Of a stretch of DNA of 64,000 nt, positions 11,561 to 21,458 are shown piece by piece. Origin of the DNA: Leptospira selangorensis (GTDB lineage: Bacteria > Spirochaetota > Leptospiria > Leptospirales > Leptospiraceae); assembly GCF_004769405.1 (NCBI RefSeq), contig NZ_RQES01000019.1, forward strand, positions 532,271-596,270. The letters run 5' to 3'. Numbering within the stretch: the stretch's first letter is position 1; each line of letters starts with the position of its first letter. Position numbers and translations under genes: made by a program. The notes beneath the pieces were generated by a model. The model was not told the origin of the DNA and did not search any database. It saw nothing but the letters and a program-made list of their open reading frames with translations.

Positions 11561-12687
11561 ATTCAGGTCTTGGTCTAAAAGGTAGAAGATTCTCCAGAAG
11601 AAGAGGAGCAATCGTCATGCTCCTAGTCGGGGGAATCGGTGTAGCTGCTCTAACTACCACCTTGGACTTTGCGGAAAGATCCATGGCAGAATATAAAATT
11701 TCCCAGGGAGAAATGTCAGGCTTTAAGGCTTCTCTTTTAGCCAAAGCCGGATTCCAAGGAGCCTTGGCAGCACTCAGAAAAATCCCGGAAGAACAATTAT
11801 ACCAATCCGGGATAGGACTGAACCCACCTCCAGTTCCAATGGGAGGAGGATGGATCTATTATAAGATCCAAGGAGAAGATGGAAAAATTAATTTAAATTC
11901 TATCTTCAATGCGGACACAAAAGAATTAAATTTAAGAAACCAGGAAATGGCCCAAAGACTTCTGGAACGTTTGGGAATGAAGAGGGACCTTTTTAATCCG
12001 GTGATCGATTGGCTGGACGATGATAGCCAAGGGAATTTCGAAATTTCATATTACGAAAAACTGACACCTCCACGAAAGATCAAAAACGCTTACATGTATT
12101 CTCTTTCCGAGCTTACCTCCGTAAAAGGTTTCGATCCTAAAATAGTATACGGCTCCCAAAAACCTCCGGACTACGAACAAAAGTATTCCAAAGATTTTAT
12201 GTCCGACGAGGAAAAAAGTCTGATCGGGGAGTCCGATTTCGTTCTGGCAAATAATCTGACCGCTTTTGTTCCATTCCAAAGAAACTACGACGATAGAATC
12301 AACTTGAACGCCGCACCTTACTTCGTTTTAATGTCTCTATCCGATTTTATGAACCGCCAGTCCGTTCTTCAAATTATGAAAATGAAGATCAAAAAAGGCG
12401 GCTACCTGAAGGAAATTAAGGATCTGGAAACCATCCCAGAATTCCAGGTACCTTCCGTAGGAGGACTTTCTCTCTACAAAGAATTAGCAGGAGAAGGAAC
12501 TGATGTTTCCGGTGGAAGGATCAAAACAAAGGGCGAAATATTTCGGATCAGCGCTGTCGGGGAAGTAGAAAGAAACTATAATAGTAAAAAAAGTTCCGAT
12601 GTTATGAAAGGACCTAAAATCGTCCGTAGGATCACCGGAATTTTCGACCTGACCAATAACCTGATGCTATATTATAGAGAAGATTAA
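11557..12687 (+). CDS. gspK: minor pseudopilin GspK
   Basis: The 376-residue protein has a basic leader and RRRG/AIVMLLVGG. It lacks the Glu-5 found in the other pseudopilins, a known hallmark of GspK, the outermost tip subunit. The large domain includes the GspK feature DGKINLNSIF and a helix-hairpin-helix-like region (INLNAAPYFVLMSL). It overlaps gspJ by 4 nt and shares one base with the start of gspL. Confidence 0.9.
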   Translation: MNSGLGLKGRRFSRRRGAIVMLLVGGIGVAALTTTLDFAERSMAEYKISQGEMSGFKASLLAKAGFQGALAALRKIPEEQLYQSGIGLNPPPVPMGGGWIYYKIQGEDGKINLNSIFNADTKELNLRNQEMAQRLLERLGMKRDLFNPVIDWLDDDSQGNFEISYYEKLTPPRKIKNAYMYSLSELTSVKGFDPKIVYGSQKPPDYEQKYSKDFMSDEEKSLIGESDFVLANNLTAFVPFQRNYDDRINLNAAPYFVLMSLSDFMNRQSVLQIMKMKIKKGGYLKEIKDLETIPEFQVPSVGGLSLYKELAGEGTDVSGGRIKTKGEIFRISAVGEVERNYNSKKSSDVMKGPKIVRRITGIFDLTNNLMLYYRED

Positions 12688-14303
12688 TGTTCTTATACGA
12701 AAAGTTTTTAACCGTAGATTACGGTACAAATTCCGTAAAGGGTGTTCTGTTCCAAAGAGTGGCAGGGAACCTGACTCTACTCAGAGCAGAGACCATGCCC
12801 ATCTCCAGAATGGAAGAAAAGGAGTACGAAACAAATGTACTTCGTTTTATAAATACCTATTTTGCGGAAGAACATGCTATCGTACTATCTCTTTCTCTAG
12901 ACAGACTTTTTGTAAGAGAGATCTCTATTCCATTAACCACCGAAAAAGCGGTTAGGGAAGTGATCCCGTTCGAAATTGAAAGTAGGGTTCCTTTCCCTAT
13001 GGAAACTGTAGAAGTTCTAGGTTCTGTTTGGAGGATAGATCAGGAAAAATCGGACGTAATCACTTATACTTCTCATCATTCAGAGTTTGATACATTGGCT
13101 TCTCCTTTTCTGGAATCAAGCCTCGTATTTCGTGGGATCTTCGTGGATTCAGTATGTTTGGGCTCCGTTATTTCCAAACATTTACATAAAGAGATACAAT
13201 TCGCAAATGTTGCTCAGTTAGATATCGGTGGCAAAAAATCCATCTTGAATGTTACCAAGGACGGAAAGATCGCTCATACACGTTTTCTTTCCGTAGGGGG
13301 AGATACTCTAACTGAAGAAATTTCTAAAACACTAAAAATCCCTAAGGATAAAGCGGAAGCTTTAAAGACCAGCATCCAATTCGAACCTTTCCATTCTCCG
13401 GAAGATGGCCTAAACTTATTCGCAAAAGAATATAAACTCAAAATAGCGGATATTAAAAAGGCATTTGTTATCTCTCAGGAATTTTTCACATCCTTAAGCG
13501 AAGAAGTTCGCAGAAGTTTCCTTTCATTAGAAGAAACTGAAAGACCGGAAGCAATTTATCTTTCTGGAGAAGGAAGTAAAGTCAGAGATCTGGAATCCTT
13601 TATAGGCGAGAACCTTGGGATCCAAGCCAGAAGATACGATTTCTTAAGTGCAGATCCTGATAGATTCGCTACCTGCTATGGGATGGCTTATCATCTGATC
13701 CAATCTAAAAAAGCCAAAATAGATTTTTTAGAAACTCCTTATGTAAAAAGGCTTAATAAAAACTTATTCGATATAAGCATATTTAAACCTCATATTATTT
13801 TAAGTTCAGTATCTTTCGTACTTTTGATCGGAGTATTTTTCTTAGGGATTATTTCTGATAAAAGAAAGCTTGCAGCCGCCAATAAAATCTTGGCTGAAAA
13901 AGTGAAATCCAGCACAGGCTCCAGTGTTCCTTCTAACAGAGATCCTATAGAATTTGCGAAAAGCCTAAGAGATGGTGCAGAAAGAAAAACGGAACTTTAT
14001 AGAAAGTATCTTTCCAAGCCTAGTGTATTGGATGTTCTACATGAGATTTCCTTAAAATTCCCTGATCCTGGAATGCAGCCATTCTTATTCCAAAGTATTA
14101 CGTATGATAATGGTTCTGTTTCTATCCAAGGTGCGGTAAACGAGATCTCTGAAATCGGAAAAGTACAGGATTCATTAGCTCGTTCTCCAATGTTCAAAAA
14201 CGTAAAATTAGATAGTAACCGTCCGAATTTCGGACTTAAAACATTTAAAGTATCCTTTGTGATTAAAATGGAGGTGACCTCTAAAATCGAAGAAAACGAT
14301 TAA
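12687..14303 (+). CDS. gspL: type II secretion platform protein GspL (actin-like/PilM-like)
   Basis: The protein has 538 residues. The cytoplasmic half has the actin-like fold of GspL/PilM (LTVDYGTNSVKGVLF at the N terminus, then LDIGGKKSILNV and LSGEGSKVRDLE). One transmembrane segment near 368-390 is followed by a periplasmic ferredoxin-like domain. GspL recruits GspE to the membrane. Its length and clear PilM-like character suggest it covers the PilM and PilN roles together. It is followed by gspM 12 bp later. Confidence 0.85.
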   Translation: MFLYEKFLTVDYGTNSVKGVLFQRVAGNLTLLRAETMPISRMEEKEYETNVLRFINTYFAEEHAIVLSLSLDRLFVREISIPLTTEKAVREVIPFEIESRVPFPMETVEVLGSVWRIDQEKSDVITYTSHHSEFDTLASPFLESSLVFRGIFVDSVCLGSVISKHLHKEIQFANVAQLDIGGKKSILNVTKDGKIAHTRFLSVGGDTLTEEISKTLKIPKDKAEALKTSIQFEPFHSPEDGLNLFAKEYKLKIADIKKAFVISQEFFTSLSEEVRRSFLSLEETERPEAIYLSGEGSKVRDLESFIGENLGIQARRYDFLSADPDRFATCYGMAYHLIQSKKAKIDFLETPYVKRLNKNLFDISIFKPHIILSSVSFVLLIGVFFLGIISDKRKLAAANKILAEKVKSSTGSSVPSNRDPIEFAKSLRDGAERKTELYRKYLSKPSVLDVLHEISLKFPDPGMQPFLFQSITYDNGSVSIQGAVNEISEIGKVQDSLARSPMFKNVKLDSNRPNFGLKTFKVSFVIKMEVTSKIEEND

Positions 14304-14315
14304 GAGGGATCGTCT

Positions 14316-14846
14316 ATGTGGCAAAAATTACAACCTAGGGAAAAACTTCTATTAGTGATTGCTGCGGGACTTATTTTGGTCCTGCTTATATTCTTAGTGG
14401 TCCGTAAAATTTATAGGCTCCGAACGGATCTTTCTGAAACGGTAAACAATACTCCAGGATTAGTCGCGCAGTTAGATAAAACAATCTCCGATTATTTATT
14501 TTTCAGATCTCTGGAAAATGTGAATACTGGGGAAAATGATCAAAGTGCATTTGCGGCAAAATTAGAAAGGATCTTTTCGGATAACGGAGTAAAGGATAGG
14601 ATTTCCACAATGAGACCTATTCCTGCGAAACTAATCGACAAAAACAAATACCAGGTAATTGTTTTCGAAGTGAATTTAAGAGGTGTACCTCTTGAAAACG
14701 TTATGTCCGTATTATATGATATAGATAAGGGTAATAAGGTAAACGCAAGAGTGGAATATTTCCAAACCAATAAACCTTACCAAGACAAAAATACCTACGA
14801 CGTGAACATGAAAATTGCGGCCTATAGTGTCGCTTCCGGAAAGTAA
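14316..14846 (+). CDS. gspM: type II secretion protein GspM-like
   Basis: This 176-residue bitopic protein has a short cytoplasmic tail, one transmembrane helix at about 10-32 and a periplasmic domain with a coiled start and a ferredoxin-like ending. GspM partners GspL in the inner-membrane platform. The sequence is poorly conserved between phyla, so the call rests on topology, size and position between gspL and gspN. GAGGGA precedes the ATG. Confidence 0.78.
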   Translation: MWQKLQPREKLLLVIAAGLILVLLIFLVVRKIYRLRTDLSETVNNTPGLVAQLDKTISDYLFFRSLENVNTGENDQSAFAAKLERIFSDNGVKDRISTMRPIPAKLIDKNKYQVIVFEVNLRGVPLENVMSVLYDIDKGNKVNARVEYFQTNKPYQDKNTYDVNMKIAAYSVASGK

Positions 14847-14847
14847 G

Positions 14848-15804
14848 ATGGCTCGCGCAAAAAAGATAGAAATAGAAGAAGAGGAAGAATTAATCTCCAA
14901 CGAGGAAGAAGAATTCCTCACGATGGAATTGGAGGAATTACCTCCTGAGGAAGAAGAGGAAGATACTCCCAGATTTTCTCTCAAACAAAAACTCATCTTG
15001 ATCGGAAGCGGGCTCAGTTCCTTTCTTCTTTTTTTGATCTTATTATTCCCTTACGAAAACATTGTCCGCCAGCTGATGAATTCATCATCCGGACAACCAA
15101 GCAGCGTATTTTTTAACGAGTTATCAGTTTCAGTTCTACTCGGAAAAGTTTCCGTAAAATCTATGGAAATCATGGGTCAGACATTCAAGATCAGATCCAA
15201 AGATGCTCAGATCAAGGCCGGACTTTTTTCCTTATTAAGAAAAAAGGTAAACGGCGATTTCGAAGTACAAGAATTAGAGATCGATTATGACGGCCAAACT
15301 TTGGGCAATATAGGGGAATTAGAAGGTCACTTAAAGTTAGATTCTCTTTCTGTCCCGGCCAGTAGATTCGGCGGAACATTTTCACTTAAAATGCCAGAAG
15401 GAAAATTCGGATCTTTTCCAAATCTTCCTGAAATTCCTTTTATAGGAAAAATAGAAAACTTCTTCATAAATAAGATACTCATCACTTCCAGAATTGACCA
15501 AGGAATGGTAGAGTTCGAAGAATTTATCATAGATACCTCCGTTGCAAGATTGGATCTGCATGGAAATCTTCGACTATCAGATTCACTCCCCAGTTCTCAA
15601 TTGAATCTGAGAGCCTGTTTCGAGTTAGAAAGAAATTTTGCTTCTGCTGCAGAAAATCAGATCATTGTGGGTGCATTAGATCTTTTAGAAAAAGGCGGAA
15701 GTGGTAAATGTATCCCGATCACAGGATCTTTCCAAAGGCCTGAATTTAAGATCCCAGGATTAAACGCTCCAGCAGGTTTACCCGGAGCAGGTCCGGCTCC
15801 TTAA
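14848..15804 (+). CDS. gspN: type II secretion protein GspN-like
   Basis: I took the ATG at 14848, one base after the gspM stop, with GGAAAG upstream; a longer in-frame start inside gspM is unlikely. The protein has 318 residues. The first 45 are extremely acidic with runs of Glu, then one transmembrane helix (about 50-72), then a beta-rich periplasmic part that fits the GspN/AsmA-like fold, ending in Ala/Pro/Gly. GspN is present in only some T2SS. The acidic cytoplasmic tail is unusual and could contact GspE or GspL. It is the last gene of the gsp run. Confidence 0.78.
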   Translation: MARAKKIEIEEEEELISNEEEEFLTMELEELPPEEEEEDTPRFSLKQKLILIGSGLSSFLLFLILLFPYENIVRQLMNSSSGQPSSVFFNELSVSVLLGKVSVKSMEIMGQTFKIRSKDAQIKAGLFSLLRKKVNGDFEVQELEIDYDGQTLGNIGELEGHLKLDSLSVPASRFGGTFSLKMPEGKFGSFPNLPEIPFIGKIENFFINKILITSRIDQGMVEFEEFIIDTSVARLDLHGNLRLSDSLPSSQLNLRACFELERNFASAAENQIIVGALDLLEKGGSGKCIPITGSFQRPEFKIPGLNAPAGLPGAGPAP

Positions 15805-15819
15805 TTTACTGAACGTTTA

Positions 15820-16860
15820 ATGGCTCCTGCACTGGTCCTTCTATTCTTCGGATCGATACTTGCTTTTTGGATTAGTACGATATGTGGAGGAGGGGCTAGT
15901 TTAATCCTAATTCCGATACTAAATAGTTTATTAGCCCCTTCGATTGTACCGTTTGCTTTAACGGTAGGAACAGCCTCGAATTCGGCCTCCAGGATTATAA
16001 TATTTAAAAAAAATATAAATTGGAAGATCTTTTATTGGTTTGTTCCCTTTTCGATACCCGCGGTTTTATTAGGTGCCTGGCTCATAAAATTTCTGAATCC
16101 TATATATCTACAATTATCCGTTTCTCTTTTTCTTTTAGTGAATCTCCCTGAAATTTTTAAATCAAAGACGGATCATGAAACAAATGAGAAACCATATCCG
16201 AATTTTATTTTAGCCGTAATCGGATTTTTGTCCGGCTTGGTATCCGGGATCACCGGAGCAATCGGGTTATTATTCAATAGGTTTTACTTAAGTTACGGAC
16301 TTCAAAAAGAAGAGATAGTCGCCACAAGAGCGGCAAACGAACTATTCCTTCATTTATTCAAACTTGTAGTTTATATAACCTTAGGATTTTATTCGGAAGC
16401 GGCAATTTATATAGGTATTGCAATCGCGTTAGCTTCTATCATATCTTCTTTTTCAATTAAATATATTTTACCTTATATAAGTGATCTTGTTTTTAAAAAG
16501 ATAGGATATATGTCCATGGTATTAGCCGGGATATTCCTTCTTTCCAGTTCGGTGAATAAGATTATCGATCAGGATCATATCTCCGTATCTACTTCGTGGG
16601 TAATTCGAGAACAAGAAACAAGTATCAGTTGGAGGGAAAGTAATTTTATTTTGGAATATTCATGGGAGGAAGGATTAGAAATTGAAAGACCGATCTTTCC
16701 ACAAGAACTTCCGGATCAATTGATATTAAAATACGAATCGATGACTCGGACTTATGATAGAATATTTCTGGAAAAAGTTTTCCGATTCAGAGAACCGATC
16801 AGTTATGAATTTTATTGTTATAAAGGATCGAATTTAACTAAATTTGAATTTTCCGAATAA
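15820..16860 (+). CDS. TauE/SafE family anion exporter with extra C-terminal domain
   Basis: The first 250 residues or so form a polytopic membrane protein with two homologous halves. The first begins ISTICGGGASLILIPIL and the second begins LSGLVSGITGAIGLLF, each with the Gly-rich loop of TauE/SafE (sulfite/sulfoacetate exporter) transporters. The substrate cannot be told. Residues from about 255 to 346 form a soluble, beta-rich, charged tail that I do not recognise and that is not part of the usual 250-270 residue family. The gene follows gspN by 15 bp and faces nrdJ across a terminator. Confidence 0.82.
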   Translation: MAPALVLLFFGSILAFWISTICGGGASLILIPILNSLLAPSIVPFALTVGTASNSASRIIIFKKNINWKIFYWFVPFSIPAVLLGAWLIKFLNPIYLQLSVSLFLLVNLPEIFKSKTDHETNEKPYPNFILAVIGFLSGLVSGITGAIGLLFNRFYLSYGLQKEEIVATRAANELFLHLFKLVVYITLGFYSEAAIYIGIAIALASIISSFSIKYILPYISDLVFKKIGYMSMVLAGIFLLSSSVNKIIDQDHISVSTSWVIREQETSISWRESNFILEYSWEEGLEIERPIFPQELPDQLILKYESMTRTYDRIFLEKVFRFREPISYEFYCYKGSNLTKFEFSE

Positions 16861-16905
16861 GTTATCTTATATTTGGATCCCAACTGCTTTCAAATAAAGA
16901 TATAA

Positions 16906-16942
16906 AAAAACCTCGAACAGCATTACACCACCCGAGGTTTTT
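16906..16942. terminator. bidirectional terminator between TauE gene and nrdJ
   Basis: AAAAACCTCG pairs with CGAGGTTTTT around a 17-nt loop. A T tract on one side and an A tract on the other allow it to serve both convergent genes. Confidence 0.8.
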
Positions 16943-16967
16943 CTTTCTTACGACTTAAGCTCTTAGA

Positions 16968-19900
16968 TCAAGAACATCCAGTGGTTGCGCCGCAGGACAT
17001 ACATTTCAAACAAGAACCGTTTCTTACCATCTCGAAAGATCCACACTCTGTGCAAGAATCTCCAGTATAACCTTTGATCTTGGCTATCTTGATCTCCTCC
17101 ATAAGAGCTATCGATGAACTTGGTTTTTCAGTCCTCATCATCTGAGAGTAAGAAATTGTTTCCGGCTCGGAAGCAGGAGCAGTTTCCACTACAGCAGAAG
17201 CTGTCGGTTGAACAGGAGCCTTAGGTTGGATGGACTCAGAAGATTTTCTGGATCCGATCTCGTCTCCTCTTAGATCTTCCGGAGCTACTTGGCCAAGATC
17301 GTATCTTCCCAGGTAAGTGATTGCAAGTTCTCTGAAGATGAAATCGATTACCGAAGTACTCATTTTGATATGTTTGTTTCCGGTCACGATACCATTCGGT
17401 TCGAATTTGAAGAATGTGAATGCATCCACAAACTCTTCTAATGGAACCCCATGTTGTAGGCCTAAAGATACGGAAATCGCGAATGCATTCATCAAACTTC
17501 TGAATGCCGCACCCTCTTTGTGCATATCCACAAAGATCTCTCCAAGTTGTCCGTCTTCGTATTCGCCAGTTCTTAAATAAACTTTGTGACCGCCAACTAC
17601 TGCTTTTTGAGTATAACCAGCTCTTCTATTAGGAAGTTTACGTCTATGAGAGATATACTTATAAACGATTTTTTCCGCAAACTGAGAAGGATCTTTAGCG
17701 ACTGCAGCTTCTACGATCTCTTCTTGTTCTTCTAACTCTATTCCGTTTAGAAGTTCTAATACAGAGTTCAAAGGCTGAGAAAGTTTAGATCCATCGCGAT
17801 AAAGTGCATTCGCTTTTACCATCATCTTCCAAGAGATATAGTATGCGTTTTTGATATCTTCGATAGTTGCGTCTTCCGGAAGGTTGATCGTTTTAGAGAT
17901 CGCACCACTGATAAAAGGCTGAGCAGCAGCCATCGTGCGGATATGGGACTCATAGGAAAGATAACGTTTTCCGTATTTACCACATTTGTTTGCGCAATCG
18001 AATACAGGATAATCTTTCTCTTTTAAGTAAGGAGCGTTCTCGATGGTCATCGTTCCACAAACATAATCGTTTGCTTTATTAATCTCATCTTTAGAAAAAC
18101 CTAAATGTTCGAGCAAATTGAATGTGAAAGAATCATAAGTTTCTTTTGCGATCCCTAAGTTCTTTTGTAAGAAATTTTCACCCAAATTGAACTTATTGAA
18201 TGCGAAATTGATATCGAACGCATAAGGAAGAGAAGATTCTACTTTTTCCAAGATCTCGTTCGTGAAACCTTTTTCTTTCAGGCTTTGGGTATTGATTACA
18301 GGAGCCCCGTTTAAGGTAGCATGTCCCTTGCAATAATTTACGATAGATTCGATCTCAGAAGGGGAGTATCCCAATTTACGAAGAGCCAAAGGAACGGATT
18401 GGTTGATAATTTTGAAATAACCACCACCCGCTAATTTTTTGAATTTCACCAAAGCGAAATCAGGCTCAATACCAGTAGTATCACAATCCATTACAAGACC
18501 GATAGTCCCTGTTGGTGCGATTACTGTAACTTGTGCGTTTCTGTATCCGTGAGCTTCTCCCAAAGAAACTGCATTATCAGAATCTTCTTGAGCAGCTTTC
18601 AAAAGGTAAGAAGGGCAGTATGCAGGATCAATTCCTACAGGAGTGATAGTCAGACCTTCGTAATCTTCAGAAGGAACATTATATGCCGCTCTCTTGTGGT
18701 TTCTTAGAACTCTAAGCATATGCTTTTTGTTCTTCTCATAACCAGGGAATGGCCCTAATTCTTTCGCCATTTCTGCAGAAGTAGCATAAGCAGTCATATG
18801 CATGATAGAAGTGATGGCACCAGTGATCGCCATTGCTTCTTTAGAATCATAAGGAATTCCCATGATCATCAATGCGGAACCAAGGTTTGCATATCCGAGT
18901 CCAAGAGTTCTGAACTTATAAGAAAGTTCTGCGATCTCTCTGGAAGGGAATTGAGCCATGGTCACGGAAATTTCAAGAATGATTGTCCAAAGACGGCAAA
19001 GATAACGGAAACTTTCTACATCAAAAACAAGAGTTTCCGGATCGACAAATTTCTGTAAGTTCGCAGAAGCCAAGTTACATGCAGTATTGTCCAAGAACAT
19101 ATACTCTGAACACGGGTTGGAAGCATTGATGTTTCCATCTTCAGGACAAGTATGCCATTCGTTGATGGTAGTATGATATTGAGTTCCTGGGTCAGCAGAA
19201 GACCAAGCCGCAAAAGAAATTCTATCCCAAAGATCTCTTGCTCTGATGGTTTTTGCAGGTTTAGCAGCTCTTTTTTCTTTGAGAGCTTTTTCCTTTTCAG
19301 TTCTGTTATATAAATGCCAAGGAAGATCTTGTTCGACAGCAGCCATAAACTCATTCGGAAGACGAACTGAGTTATTACTATTCTGTCCAGAAACTGTATT
19401 ATAAGCTTCTGATTGCCAATCTGTAGTTAATTCTTCGAAAATGAGTTCTTTATAACCTTGTCTAGCAAGATCGATTACTCTCTTAATATAATTATCAGGA
19501 ATTAAAACTTTCTTAGCTTCTACGATGGTTTTCTTAAGAGCGGCATTCTTTTTAGGTTCGAAACGATCCTCTCCCTCCATCTCGTAACAAGCTTTCATGA
19601 TCGCATTTAGATGTCTGTTGTTCAGAATGGATCCAGTTACAAGGGAAGCTACTTTCTTCTCTTCTTCTACTTTCCAATCTACGAAACGATCGATATCCGG
19701 ATGATCTACATCCAAACATACCATCTTAGCTGCACGACGAGTGGTTCCACCGGATTTAATAGCACCAGCAGCACGGTCTCCGATCTTTAAGAAACTCATT
19801 AAACCGGAACTTTTTCCTCCACCAGAAAGGGATTCATTTTCCGCTCTCAGGTTAGAGAAGTTGGTTCCTGTTCCTGAACCGTATTTGAATAGGCGAGCCT

Positions 19901-20561
19901 CACGGACCCAAAGATCCATGATACCACCTTCATTTACTAAATCATCATCTACACTTTGAATAAAACATGCATGAGGTTGTGGATGTTCGTATGCGGAAGA
20001 AGATTTTACCAATTTTGCACTGGTAGGATCCACATAGAAATGTCCTTGGGATTTACCATCGATCCCATACGCCCAATGTAATCCAGTATTGAACCATTGA
20101 GGGGAGTTGGGAGCAGACATCTGAGAAGCCAGCATGAAAGCGACTTCTTCGTAGAAAGTTTTAGCACTTTCTTCGTCTGAAAAATAACCGTATTTATATC
20201 CCCAATACGTCCAGCAACCCGCTAAACGATGGAAAACTTCCTGTGCAGATGCCTCTCCACCGAAACGATCTTCTGCTTTTAAAGAAGAAAGTTTTTCAGT
20301 GTCTGGTTCAGAGCGCTGTAACCATTCTGGAATGCCTTTTTCATCTACTTTTTTTAAGTATTTTGGCACTCCTTTGCGTCTGAAATACTTCTGGGCAAGA
20401 ATATCTACTGCAACTTGAGACCATTGGTCCGGAACAAGAATGTCCTTAGCTTCGAAAACAACGGATCCGTCAGGGTTAGAGATCTTAGAATTCCTCTTAA
20501 CCCAGTTTAAGTCCTTAGAAAATCCCTTCTCAGGTGAAGTGAAATGTTTATTTAGCTTCAT
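16968..20561 (-). CDS. nrdJ: adenosylcobalamin-dependent (class II) ribonucleoside-diphosphate reductase
   Basis: This enzyme reduces ribonucleotides to deoxyribonucleotides using adenosylcobalamin, with no separate radical subunit. I chose ATG 20561 because TAAGGAG lies six bases upstream; this gives 1197 residues. Features are the early substrate-site Cys ([10 protein letters not shown]), the [10 protein letters not shown] loop, the catalytic N-x-C-x-E (NPCSEY), the phosphate-binding APTGTIGL, and a C-terminal zinc-ribbon-like tail with CTEC, CLKC, C and a terminal CS. The long C-terminal domain is normal for bacterial NrdJ of this type. The gene stands alone, and I see no cobalamin riboswitch in the 216 bp upstream. 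Confidence 0.96.
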   Translation of the reverse strand: MKLNKHFTSPEKGFSKDLNWVKRNSKISNPDGSVVFEAKDILVPDQWSQVAVDILAQKYFRRKGVPKYLKKVDEKGIPEWLQRSEPDTEKLSSLKAEDRFGGEASAQEVFHRLAGCWTYWGYKYGYFSDEESAKTFYEEVAFMLASQMSAPNSPQWFNTGLHWAYGIDGKSQGHFYVDPTSAKLVKSSSAYEHPQPHACFIQSVDDDLVNEGGIMDLWVREARLFKYGSGTGTNFSNLRAENESLSGGGKSSGLMSFLKIGDRAAGAIKSGGTTRRAAKMVCLDVDHPDIDRFVDWKVEEEKKVASLVTGSILNNRHLNAIMKACYEMEGEDRFEPKKNAALKKTIVEAKKVLIPDNYIKRVIDLARQGYKELIFEELTTDWQSEAYNTVSGQNSNNSVRLPNEFMAAVEQDLPWHLYNRTEKEKALKEKRAAKPAKTIRARDLWDRISFAAWSSADPGTQYHTTINEWHTCPEDGNINASNPCSEYMFLDNTACNLASANLQKFVDPETLVFDVESFRYLCRLWTIILEISVTMAQFPSREIAELSYKFRTLGLGYANLGSALMIMGIPYDSKEAMAITGAITSIMHMTAYATSAEMAKELGPFPGYEKNKKHMLRVLRNHKRAAYNVPSEDYEGLTITPVGIDPAYCPSYLLKAAQEDSDNAVSLGEAHGYRNAQVTVIAPTGTIGLVMDCDTTGIEPDFALVKFKKLAGGGYFKIINQSVPLALRKLGYSPSEIESIVNYCKGHATLNGAPVINTQSLKEKGFTNEILEKVESSLPYAFDINFAFNKFNLGENFLQKNLGIAKETYDSFTFNLLEHLGFSKDEINKANDYVCGTMTIENAPYLKEKDYPVFDCANKCGKYGKRYLSYESHIRTMAAAQPFISGAISKTINLPEDATIEDIKNAYYISWKMMVKANALYRDGSKLSQPLNSVLELLNGIELEEQEEIVEAAVAKDPSQFAEKIVYKYISHRRKLPNRRAGYTQKAVVGGHKVYLRTGEYEDGQLGEIFVDMHKEGAAFRSLMNAFAISVSLGLQHGVPLEEFVDAFTFFKFEPNGIVTGNKHIKMSTSVIDFIFRELAITYLGRYDLGQVAPEDLRGDEIGSRKSSESIQPKAPVQPTASAVVETAPASEPETISYSQMMRTEKPSSSIALMEEIKIAKIKGYTGDSCTECGSFEMVRNGSCLKCMSCGATTGCS

Positions 20562-20773
20562 AGCGCTCTCCTTATGAAACTCCGGCAAAATATAGTGCGT
20601 TTTTGGATTATGTCACGCTACTATAGCTTTCAAATTTCCCCATAGTACTTTTTCCAAAAGCTGTTCGGTTTTTACCGGAAAATTGTATTTAGATCTGATC
20701 AGAAAATACCTATGTCTCGAAGATTTTTCATTGCCAGCCTGCCTCATTTCTAAAAACTGGATTCTGCTACCAG

Positions 20774-20853
<80 letters not shown>

Positions 20854-21015
20854 ATCTTTTTCTTTCCTTCCAATCTTACCAAATTTCGGTAAATTTTCGA
20901 TCTTCTTAATAGACCCCTAAGACCTACATTTGTTTAGTCTTTTTGATATAATTTCCGTTATTTTATCCAAAATTTAATCGTGAAAAGCAACGGTATTTTA
21001 TTTGCAAATGAAGGT

Positions 21016-21104
21016 TAGGGCGACTCTTCGCTAACGCTCAGACCGCGCTTCTTCGGGTTCGCGCTCCTGCGCTCATCCGGGCAAGCCCGGACTGAAAAGC
21101 CCTA
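21016..21104. repeat. GC-rich, hairpin-forming element, probable dispersed repeat
   Basis: This block stands out by base composition from its A/T-rich surroundings. It is bounded by TAGGGC and its complement GCCCTA, and holds an internal hairpin CCGGGC-aa-GCCCGG (21077-21090) plus alternating GCGCT/AGCGC-like words. It is non-coding in all frames. Such boxes resemble leptospiral intergenic dispersed repeats; only one copy is seen here, so that part is inference. Confidence 0.5.
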
Positions 21105-21138
21105 CGAATCTCTGTCGCGGCCTTTTATTTCGAAATCC

Positions 21139-21206
21139 CTTAGCGATCTTTGCGCCTTTGCGTGATCCAAGATTTGTTCGATGTGTTTTCACGCGAGGCC
21201 GCTAAG
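21139..21206. repeat. inverted repeat CTTAGCG...GCGTGA / TCACGC...CGCTAAG
   Basis: The left arm (21139-21165) and right arm (21189-21206) are imperfect inverted repeats around a 23-nt spacer. The inner motif CTTTGCG...TTTGCGTGA is of a kind often found in bacterial intergenic repeats. The rest of the 605-bp gene-free stretch between the tRNA and the next gene holds no further coding sequence that I can support. Confidence 0.45.
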
Positions 21207-21354
21207 AATAGAAGATTCCACTGAAAAAAGAGCGATATTTCCTCCAAAAACGCCCTTTTTCCTGGTGATTTCGCATAATAAATGTATTGTTAATCGAAAT
21301 CAGGACATTCTGCGAAAATCCCTTTATATAACAACTGGTCGAATATAAAAATCT

Positions 21355-21368
21355 CCCTTATATAAGGG
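21355..21368. promoter_or_regulatory. 14-bp perfect palindrome upstream of first cassette
   Basis: CCCTTATATAAGGG is a perfect palindrome about 90 bp before the start at 21459. A half-like copy, CCCTTTATATA, lies at 21320-21330. It is a candidate operator; the binding protein is unknown. Confidence 0.4.
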
Positions 21369-21423
21369 TCTGATAAGAATTTTTCCATTCATCATACCTA
21401 GATACACTTTCATCCCAAACTCA

Positions 21424-21450
21424 TTGCACATACGTACAAATACTTATACT
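21424..21450 (+). promoter_or_regulatory. putative leaderless promoter of first cassette
   Basis: TTGCAC at 21424 and TATACT at 21445 lie 15 bp apart, and TATACT ends 8 bp before the ATG at 21459. There is no Shine-Dalgarno sequence. The paralogous gene at 26759 has the same TATACT at the same distance, which strengthens the call. Confidence 0.5.
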
Positions 21451-21458
21451 TTCTAAGT

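Noticed and set aside
21010..21210. A second tRNA or a small RNA gene after tRNA-Asn
   Set aside because: Hairpins are present but no cloverleaf, promoter-terminator pair or known RNA motif. A repeat is the simpler reading.
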